9,563 nt of DNA. Origin: Bacilli bacterium (GTDB lineage: Bacteria; Bacillota_I; Bacilli_A; RFN20; CAG-288). Of this stretch, positions 1 to 5,328 are shown one piece after another. The notes below the pieces were generated by a model, which saw nothing but the letters and a program-made list of their open reading frames with translations, made no database searches and was not told the origin of the DNA. The stretch spans positions 1-9,563 of the forward strand of contig CAAFJQ010000102.1 of assembly GCA_900763245.1 (NCBI GenBank), written 5' to 3'. Numbering within the stretch: position 1 is the stretch's first letter; each line of letters opens with the position of its first letter. Made by a program: the position numbers and the translations under genes.

Positions 1-36
1 ACTGACAAACGCGAAGAGATGGGATTCGACTTCTAG
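1..36 (+). CDS. Possible 3' end of a gene entering from the left
   Basis: Frame 1 reads TDKREEMGFDF and then TAG at 34-36. This hydrophilic stretch looks like a plausible protein C-terminus, and a strong palindrome follows 12 bases later, as is common after a gene. Only eleven codons are visible and another frame is also open here, so the call is weak and no function can be proposed. Confidence 0.22.
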   Translation, partial: TDKREEMGFDF

Positions 37-48
37 TGACGGGGCGAC

Positions 49-78
49 CATTCCTTCTGGTCATGACCAGAAGGAATG
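49..78. repeat. Perfect 30-bp palindrome with no spacer
   Basis: The left arm CATTCCTTCTGGTCA is followed directly by its exact reverse complement, so both strands read the same. As RNA it could form a stem of about 13 bp with a small loop. Neither side has a T tract, so it is not a classical intrinsic terminator. It could be a protein-binding dyad, a cruciform, a repetitive palindromic element, or a factor-assisted terminator for a gene ending at 36. Confidence 0.8.
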
Positions 79-228
79 ATGAAAGTATTAATGACGATTG
101 ATGCTGTTAGAAATTCTTACACAAACAATTGACAAGTCTCTACTCATTATTTTAATCTTTCAACACTAAGTCAATCGTCGATTTAATTAGAGAGAACCTT
201 GGTTTGCACAGGTGACCTGATAAATTCC

Positions 229-722
229 TTACTTATCGGCTTTTTTGGCAAAAACCTCGCGAAATCTGATCACTTTATGTGTCAAAATCGCCATCTGAAG
301 AAACTTTTTCACCTTGTCATCCAACGGAATGCCATGGTTTGTATAGATAAACCAGAAAAGATTCAGCCAGTCCTAAAGATCATCCCTGTCATATGCGGAG
401 TGTTGTCTCATGAACCTTTACAGGCTTCGATGGACCGCGTTTATCGGTTTCATCGGGTAGTCATCGTCCGAAAGTTTTGTGTCGCCTTTGTAGTATATAC
501 CTCTTCGGCTAACCCGAAGGTCTCGATTAGAATCTTATGGCTGTTCTCTCCGTCATGGATAAGCATAGAGCTGTTTTTCATGTGACCGTCCAATGTCTTG
601 AGAATCTTTGCCCATGACGGCTTTGCCTTTCCGCAGACTGCAAGGAAGACGTTGATTCCGTCCGTTGCAGTCACGACACAGATCTTGTTTCTGGAAAGCC
701 CTCTGTAATGTTTTCCGTCAAA
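229..722 (-). pseudogene. Degenerate IS1595/ISXO2-like transposase, C-terminal half
   Basis: The first segment reads RGLSRNKICVVTATDG, then a stretch with LDGH and LIHDGENSH, to EEVYTTKA. This is the style of IS1595-group DDE transposases. One base is missing around 481-482. In the next frame the protein resumes with KLSDDDYPMKPINAVHRSL and continues to WLNLFWFIYTNHG and a final TAA at 229-231. Two stops interrupt the second part: TAA at 418-420, where Lys (AAA) would fit, and TAG at 373-375, where Gln (CAG) would fit. The N-terminal half, with its zinc ribbon and first catalytic acid, is absent. The fragment begins directly after the stop codon of the neighbouring zinc-ribbon gene. No terminal inverted repeats could be recognised. 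The element cannot make an active enzyme. The family call rests on motif memory and is fairly but not fully certain. Confidence 0.78.
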
Positions 723-1757
723 CTATTTTCGTTTTCGCTTGGCACAGATTTTGCATCCATAACCTTTAACGCGATTGCCGACATATGCTTCGTATTCATT
801 ACCGCATACCGAACAACGCCACCAGACCTTTTTTCCTGAGCCTTTTGTTATCATCTTAGGGGTAAGGCCATTGTTTTTCTCATAGTTCCATTCTTTGGCC
901 AATTCAGGATTAGTGGTTTCAAGATCATTAAAGCCAACCAAGACCTTATTCCCTGAGCAATACGGGCATCCTGTCCCCATCACTCTCATATTAGGTTTTG
1001 CTTGCCATTCATGACCAAAGCTATCTTTCCACCAATACTTTTTGTTTGAACTAGGAAACACTTCAGATGGTTTTACTCCACCATTCTTTTCATAATCCCA
1101 TTCTTTAGCAAGTTCAGGATGAAGTGTTTCTAAATCATTTACTCCAGGATGAATGATCTGATGACCAGCACAATCTGGACATCCTGTTCCTTTTGAGCGG
1201 TTAGAAATCAACGCTTCAAATTCATGTCCGCATTTTGAACACCGCCACCACACTTTTATATTACTTGCAGGCATATAATTTTCAGGCTTCAAGTCACCAT
1301 TTTTATCATAATCCCATTCTTTAACCAATTCAGGCTTCAATGTAACGAGATCATTCACGCCAACAATCGGTTTTTCATGGGCACAATATGGACGGCCACG
1401 ATGATTGACTGTTCTATTATTGATTACAGATTTCCAAGAATGACCGTATTTATCAATCCACCAAACTTGTTTTCCGCTTTTGGCTGTAAAATTGCTCGGC
1501 TTACTGTCATTTTTTTCATAATCCCATTCTTTAGCTATTTCTGGATAAAGGGTCTCAAGATCATTAAAACCGGGAAGAACTTTTACATTTGAACAATACG
1601 GGCATCCTGCAGGTCTAGCACGAACAATAGGAGCAGCTTGCCATGAGTGTCCTTTCGAACACTTCCACCAAAATTTCATATTGCTTCCCGCGTCGATTTG
1701 ATCTGGGGTTATCCCATCATTTTTCTCGTAATCCCATTCTGACACCAATTCAGGATG
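723..1757 (-). repeat. Coding tandem repeat, five units of 210-216 bp
   Basis: The zinc-ribbon units are visible in the DNA itself. On the plus strand the block ATCCCATTCT recurs at 1731, 1521, 1311 and 1095, with the variant GTTCCATTCT at 885, giving spacings of 210, 210, 216 and 210 bp. A sixth, diverged copy (ATCCCATCGT) lies at 2355 in the N-terminal zinc ribbon. Such an array can expand or contract by recombination. Confidence 0.85.
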
Positions 1758-2021
1758 AACATGGGCAATAGATTTCTTTTCAAGAATCGATAAATAGCTT
1801 TTTAAGATTTCATCTCTATCTTTTTCAACATCAGCCAATAAAGGATGATTCAGTTTCGAGCAGACAAGTGAGATAGCATAATTGAGCCATTTGACATCAT
1901 TTGGAACAATTTCGACTTTGTGATCAAATGATACAAAAGGTGAATACGGCTTAATTTCTTCAATTCTTATCAGAATAACGCCGTTTTGCTTGCAAATTTT
2001 ATATTTTCTAGCATCACGCAT
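723..2021 (-). CDS. Five-repeat zinc-ribbon protein; C-terminal part of an interrupted nuclease gene
   Basis: This 432-aa frame is the in-frame continuation of the fragment at 2043-2417; only a TAG and seven sense codons separate them. Its first residues (RDARKYKICKQNGVILIRIEE) complete a PD-(D/E)XK/Vsr-like nuclease fold. A mixed linker of about 65 residues follows. Residues 89-432 are five copies, 70-72 aa each, of a treble-clef/zinc-ribbon unit (PF14311/DUF4379 type). Each unit starts PEL(A/V)KEWDYEKN, has a WW(K/R)C..GH core and ends CPYC...GFNDLETL. Repeats 1, 3 and 5 keep four Cys/His ligands. Repeat 2 lacks the first pair and has RPYC, and repeat 4 has KDSFGH in place of the first Cys. 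These domains probably bind nucleic acid. The Met at 2021 has only a weak upstream AAGGG, so separate translation is doubtful. The gene ends in TAG right at a transposase relic. Confidence 0.8.
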   Translation of the reverse strand: MRDARKYKICKQNGVILIRIEEIKPYSPFVSFDHKVEIVPNDVKWLNYAISLVCSKLNHPLLADVEKDRDEILKSYLSILEKKSIAHVHPELVSEWDYEKNDGITPDQIDAGSNMKFWWKCSKGHSWQAAPIVRARPAGCPYCSNVKVLPGFNDLETLYPEIAKEWDYEKNDSKPSNFTAKSGKQVWWIDKYGHSWKSVINNRTVNHRGRPYCAHEKPIVGVNDLVTLKPELVKEWDYDKNGDLKPENYMPASNIKVWWRCSKCGHEFEALISNRSKGTGCPDCAGHQIIHPGVNDLETLHPELAKEWDYEKNGGVKPSEVFPSSNKKYWWKDSFGHEWQAKPNMRVMGTGCPYCSGNKVLVGFNDLETTNPELAKEWNYEKNNGLTPKMITKGSGKKVWWRCSVCGNEYEAYVGNRVKGYGCKICAKRKRK

Positions 2022-2042
2022 CTGATTATTAATGCCCTTATG

Positions 2043-2045
2043 CTA
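2043..2045 (-). other. In-frame amber stop splitting the zinc-ribbon nuclease gene
   Basis: The minus strand reads GAT GGC TGT GCT TAG CAT AAG GGC. Both flanking segments are in one frame, with no indel. The predicted sequence is DGCA-stop-HKG, and Trp (TGG) fits the usual DG..WH pattern of this nuclease type. A C follows the stop, a context sometimes tolerant of readthrough, but nothing else suggests programmed recoding. Confidence 0.85.
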
Positions 2046-2417
2046 AGCACAGCCATCATATTCTATTCCCACTTTTAAGGAAGGAATATAAATATCAAGT
2101 TCCATTGTTCCACTGAAAATTCCACGATAACCATTTATTGCATCAGGAAATTCTTTTTTGATGTAATAGAAAACCGCTTGTTCCGGAAATGAAGTATGCA
2201 ATCTTTTATTGCATTCAGGACAACCACGGCCGTTATAAACATTATTGACTTTAGCTTTCCATGAATGTCCGTTCTTGCACCTCCAAAAAGCATATCGATT
2301 AGCTTGATATGCAACCTTATCAGGAAACAAACCTTCTTCAGCGTTTTTCTTATAATCCCATCGTTCTAGCATCCATGGAATATCGCTGACGTGCTTTATG
2401 CCTCTTGTTTTCTTCAT
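2043..2417 (-). CDS. Zinc ribbon plus PD-(D/E)XK-like nuclease, N-terminal fragment ending at an amber codon
   Basis: The 124-aa product starts with a zinc ribbon: ERWDYKKN motif, Cys47, His51, Cys66, Cys69. From about residue 75 it has a restriction-endonuclease-like core. FPEQA carries a conserved Glu (79), ELDIYIP an Asp (108) and GIEYDG an acidic pair (119/121), resembling Vsr and DUF559-type folds that usually continue with WH. Here the codon after GCA is TAG, followed by a His codon, and the frame then runs on for 439 codons. The intact protein would be 564 aa. I infer a nonsense change from TGG to TAG. The ATG lacks a good Shine-Dalgarno and no clear promoter is visible in the 152 bp upstream. 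The probable role is DNA cleavage, perhaps in defence or element mobility, but this is inferred only from domain type. Confidence 0.78.
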   Translation of the reverse strand: MKKTRGIKHVSDIPWMLERWDYKKNAEEGLFPDKVAYQANRYAFWRCKNGHSWKAKVNNVYNGRGCPECNKRLHTSFPEQAVFYYIKKEFPDAINGYRGIFSGTMELDIYIPSLKVGIEYDGCA

Positions 2418-2524
2418 TTTTAAATATCTAGCGGTAACAACAATTATTCGTGATTTTCTCTTTCATTCTTAGTTCAGATTTCATTTTGTTTTAGGCTGTT
2501 TCAGTTTGAAAATGCCTCTTTCAA

Positions 2525-2543
2525 GCTTGATTAATCATCAAGC
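2525..2543 (-). terminator. Weak hairpin downstream of the lipoprotein gene
   Basis: Arms GCTTGAT and ATCAAGC (7 bp) enclose a 5-base loop, about 27 bases past the stop of the minus-strand lipoprotein gene. There is no T run directly after it, only TTTT about a dozen bases on. It may stop or pause transcription, but it is a poor intrinsic terminator. Confidence 0.25.
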
Positions 2544-2569
2544 AAACAAAGAACATCTCAACTTCTCAG

Positions 2570-3174
2570 TTATTTCTTCACCGTATATACAATGGCAAAT
2601 TCCTGACCAACAGATGCATAAGCATGTCTTTCCAAAGAAGAATCGGCAGAATCAAGATAGATGGCCTTATAAGAAGAACCACCGGATTCAATTGAATCAT
2701 CCTGATAATAGCTCTTCTTTGCACACTGATATGCTTCCTTATTGTTAGCAGGATTCTCTAAACCCTCAACAGGATTAGTCAGTTCTTTGTATTCAGTCCA
2801 TTTCATTTCTATATCGATCATTCTCTTATTCAGATCAAGATAGAAATTGTATTCCTGTGTGAGAAAACCGACAAATCTGGAATAGGAATATTCAGTAAAG
2901 TCATTTGAATATCTGTTCCTATATGTTCTAAGGCTAAGATCAAACCCTTCTGAATCAGAACCATCCCAAGTGATATATCGATTAGAAGTATAGATCTTTT
3001 TTCCTTCATCGCTCACGTATTCATAAACGTATGAATGTGAGGTTTCTGATTCTTCATCAAGGATTTCTCCACTAGTTCCCATAACTACAATCGTAGCGCA
3101 ATCAATCTTTCCACTAGGTGTACAACCGACTAAACCAGTTGCTGCAATCATCAATAACAGTAAGCTTTTTTCAT
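2570..3174 (-). CDS. Small lipoprotein of unknown function, signal peptide frameshifted
   Basis: The mature part is open from 3154 (TTG) to a TAA at 2570-2572. It begins with a hydrophobic stretch ending in the lipobox LVGC, so Cys lipidation and anchoring on the outer face of the membrane are expected. The remainder is hydrophilic and rich in Ser, Tyr, Glu and Asp, and I do not recognise it. The natural start is ATG at 3172-3174, preceded by GAAGGA and AAAAGGAG. However, that ATG is one base out of frame: it is followed by six A's, and seven would give MKKSLLLLMIAATGLVGC, a textbook lipoprotein signal of a 201-aa protein. As written, translation from the ATG stops after a few codons. The cause may be sequencing error, mutation or slippage in the A run. 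The gene has its own promoter at 3234-3262 with a palindrome in its leader. Confidence 0.72.
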
Positions 3175-3196
3175 AATCCTTCTTTTTCTCCTTTTG

Positions 3197-3219
3197 CGTG
3201 AAAACTAAAAGTTTTCACG
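3197..3219. promoter_or_regulatory. Palindrome CGTGAAAACT-N3-AGTTTTCACG, likely operator or leader hairpin
   Basis: Two perfect 10-bp arms are separated by AAA. It lies just downstream of the expected start of the minus-strand lipoprotein transcript (about 3226) and ends just before the AAAAGGAG ribosome site at 3195-3188. It could be the operator of a dimeric repressor, or an RNA hairpin limiting access to the ribosome site. There is no good U run for a terminator. Confidence 0.6.
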
Positions 3220-3233
3220 TCTTTGATACCTAT

Positions 3234-3262
3234 AATATATACTTTTTCAGCATGAATATCAA
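3234..3262 (-). promoter_or_regulatory. Promoter of the lipoprotein gene
   Basis: On the minus strand a -35 TTGATA (3262-3257) and a -10 TATATT (3239-3234) are 17 bp apart, each one mismatch from the sigma-A consensus. Transcription should start near 3226, giving a leader of about 52 nt that contains the palindrome. The -10 region also holds a perfect TATAAT on the plus strand (3231-3236), but without a matching -35. Confidence 0.65.
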
Positions 3263-3287
3263 TTTGACTTAGGCAAAAGGAACAGAG

Positions 3288-3599
3288 ATGAAATCGATCA
3301 TTGAAAACCGATATGACGCCACAATACTTGGCTTATATGTCCATTGACAAAGCCGAATCGATTTGCCATAATGTAAAAAACTATATATGAGCACAAATTC
3401 AAATTCCAAAAAAGAGAAACACCGGGCGTATGAGTTTTATTGCAGAAATTGTTCATTTTCGAATAATTACAGCAATAAAAACAGAAAGAACATCTACGAT
3501 GATGAATGGAGGAATCGTGGCTATAAAGCATGCGAATTAGTCAACACTTTAATCAACCAGTATTGCATTACGGCTTTTGGCTCTCCTTTCTGGAAGTGA
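3288..3599 (+). pseudogene. Possible decayed small gene or short ORFs in the leader of the DUF262 operon
   Basis: AAAAGG at 3275-3280 precedes ATG 3288, which opens MKSIIENRYDATILGLYVH and stops at 3347. In the next frame a fitting continuation (MSIDKAESICHNVKNYI) stops at 3390. The first frame then reopens at 3387 for 70 residues including CRNCSF and ends TGA at 3597-3599, just before the next gene's start. One lost base near 3331 and one gained in the A6 run at 3375-3380 would join them into roughly one 100-residue protein. No family was recognised. A strong promoter sits inside this stretch, so it may equally be non-coding leader with chance ORFs. This entry also accounts for most of the gene-free interval 3263-3606. 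Confidence 0.25.
3344..3372 (+). promoter_or_regulatory. Near-consensus promoter for the DUF262 operon
   Basis: A perfect TTGACA (3344-3349) and CATAAT (3367-3372, one mismatch) are separated by exactly 17 bp. The start point should be near 3379, leaving an unusually long leader of about 228 nt before the ATG at 3607. The strength of the hexamers suggests constitutive expression, unless the long leader is regulatory. Confidence 0.65.
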
Positions 3600-3606
3600 G
3601 GAATAT

Positions 3607-5328
3607 ATGGATCAATCTAACAATAACATTATCTTACAAACTAAAAAAGTTTCGGAAATAAGCGGTAAGTTCTCTGTCCCCGCCTATCAAAGAGGATATA
3701 GATGGGGAAAAGAAGCTACCAGACTTCTTGACGACATTATGGAAATCGCTGACAGCGATTACCGATATTGTCTTCAGCCAATTGTTGTCAAGAAACTTTC
3801 TGATGAGAATTCATATGAATTGATCGATGGTCAGCAAAGACTGACAACACTGTTTTTGATATATAAAGTCATCGAAAAACTGCGTCATGATATAAAAATC
3901 AATTACTGTCTAACGTATGAAACGAGAAAAAATTCAGAAGAGTTTTTAAAAAACATTTCCGAAAAATCTGAAGAAACCAATATTGATTTCTATTTCATGA
4001 AAGAAGCCTATATGTCAATTGACAATTGGTTCCAAGAAAAAATGAAGCAAAGAATATCAATACCATATGATTTTCTCAATCTATTGAATGAAAAAGTCGA
4101 TATCATCTGGTATGAGGTAGGACCCAATGAAGATGGCAATGCATTATTTCAAAGACTGAATATCGGAAAGATACCTTTGACATCTTCAGAGCTTGTCAAA
4201 GCTATCTTCCTTTCTGCTTCCAATAAGAACGACATTCATTCAGAAAGGCAACAGGAAATAGCTTTACAATGGGACAACATCGAAAAAGAACTGCATAAAG
4301 ACTCTTTTTGGTATTTCCTGACGAATAAACACGATTCAGAATATCAGACAAGAATCGATCTTGTTCTGAATCTTATTTCCGGAAAATTCGATGATGTGGA
4401 TAACTATGCAACATTCTTCTTCTTTGATGAAAAGAGCAAGAAAGAAAACCTTTTCGATATTTGGGAGGAAATACAGCATACTTATCTCATTCTGAAAGAT
4501 TGGTATGAGAATCATGAATTCTATCATTTGATTGGTTATTTGATTGCCATAGGCAAATCGATCAAGACTATTTACGATTTGTCATTGAATAAAACCAAAA
4601 CAGAATTCACAAAAGAATTGAAACAAATGATAAAGAAAGCAGTCGATATCAAGGATAGAAACTATGGTGATCTCAGTTACGAAAGTGCTTCAGACTATAA
4701 AGCTATTTACAAGTTGCTTCTGTTATTCAATGTGTTAAGCACCGAAAAGAGTGACGAAAGCAGCGGTAGATTCCAATTTGATAAATACAAAAACTCAGGT
4801 TGGAGCCTAGAGCACATCCATGCTCAACAGTCTCAAGGCTTAAATACAGAAGCACAATGGAAAGAATGGATAAGGCTTCATATTCCATCCGTTAAACTGC
4901 TGAACAAGGATGACCATGATTTAGTTGATTCAATGGAGCAATACATCCAAGAAGATTACACCTTGAAAGGAGATGAATTCGATAAGAGCAGAAAAAGAGC
5001 AGAAAAGGTTCTTTCCGAAGATATGAATGTAGGCTATCTGCATTCTATCTCAAATCTTGCGCTTTTGAAAAAGGATGACAATTCCGCCCTTAACAACTCT
5101 ACTTTTGATGTAAAGCGAAATAAGATACTGGAGATGGATAAGAATGGAGAATTCATTCCTTTCTGTACAAGGATGGTCTTCTTAAAGTATTACACTCCGT
5201 CTGACAGAAACTCGATTCATTTCTGGGGACAGGCAGACCGTGATTGTTATATCAATGAAATGAATAAGGTTCTATCAGAATATATAGAACCAATCACTAT
5301 ATTCAACGAGGATGAGAACAATGGCTAA
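3607..5328 (+). CDS. DUF262-DUF1524 protein, GmrSD/BrxU/SspE-like type IV restriction enzyme
   Basis: The product is 573 aa. The N-terminal DUF262 (GmrS, ParB-like NTPase) domain shows PAYQRGYRW (25-33), the signature DGQQRLTTL (74-82) and the downstream FQRLNIGKIPLTSSEL (181-196). The C-terminal DUF1524 (GmrD) HNH nuclease shows LEHIHAQ (401-407), SNLALL (482-487) and NNSTFDVKR (496-504). Enzymes of this class use nucleotide hydrolysis to control cleavage of phage DNA carrying modified bases, or act beside other DNA-modification defences. Which modification is sensed cannot be read from the sequence. All key motifs are present, so the protein looks active. I choose ATG 3607, preceded by GTGAGG; an in-frame TTG at 3577 is possible but has no such site. 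The stop overlaps the next gene's start. Confidence 0.9.
   Translation: MDQSNNNIILQTKKVSEISGKFSVPAYQRGYRWGKEATRLLDDIMEIADSDYRYCLQPIVVKKLSDENSYELIDGQQRLTTLFLIYKVIEKLRHDIKINYCLTYETRKNSEEFLKNISEKSEETNIDFYFMKEAYMSIDNWFQEKMKQRISIPYDFLNLLNEKVDIIWYEVGPNEDGNALFQRLNIGKIPLTSSELVKAIFLSASNKNDIHSERQQEIALQWDNIEKELHKDSFWYFLTNKHDSEYQTRIDLVLNLISGKFDDVDNYATFFFFDEKSKKENLFDIWEEIQHTYLILKDWYENHEFYHLIGYLIAIGKSIKTIYDLSLNKTKTEFTKELKQMIKKAVDIKDRNYGDLSYESASDYKAIYKLLLLFNVLSTEKSDESSGRFQFDKYKNSGWSLEHIHAQQSQGLNTEAQWKEWIRLHIPSVKLLNKDDHDLVDSMEQYIQEDYTLKGDEFDKSRKRAEKVLSEDMNVGYLHSISNLALLKKDDNSALNNSTFDVKRNKILEMDKNGEFIPFCTRMVFLKYYTPSDRNSIHFWGQADRDCYINEMNKVLSEYIEPITIFNEDENNG

Noticed and set aside
93..179. Inverted repeat GACGATTGA / TCAATCGTC as ends of a mobile element
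   Set aside because: Arms are only 9 bp, both lie on the same side of the transposase relic, and there is no matching end beyond 722.
199..585. Plus-strand 128-aa open frame
   Set aside because: It is antisense to the transposase relic, whose minus-strand reading shows clear family motifs; its own sequence shows no domain.
1377..1592. Plus-strand 71-aa open frame
   Set aside because: It is antisense to the zinc-ribbon repeats and has no ribosome site or recognisable features.
723..1757. Regular 210-bp repeats as a CRISPR-like array
   Set aside because: The repeats are coding, similar throughout the unit, and far longer than CRISPR units; they encode zinc-ribbon domains.
2043..2045. TAG recoded as an amino acid (alternative code or pyrrolysine)
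   Set aside because: TAG ends other genes here (725, 7531 and 8806), so a general reassignment does not fit; a nonsense mutation is simpler.
2506..2748. Plus-strand 80-aa open frame
   Set aside because: It mostly lies antisense to the lipoprotein gene, with no recognisable features.
3298..3531. Minus-strand 77-aa open frame with many Cys and aromatic residues
   Set aside because: It has no ribosome site, lies across the plus-strand promoter and leader, and its composition looks like a reverse-strand artefact.
4336..4527. Minus-strand 63-aa frame inside the first DUF262 gene
   Set aside because: It is antisense to a well-supported gene, and its hydrophobic character mirrors acidic codons of the sense strand.
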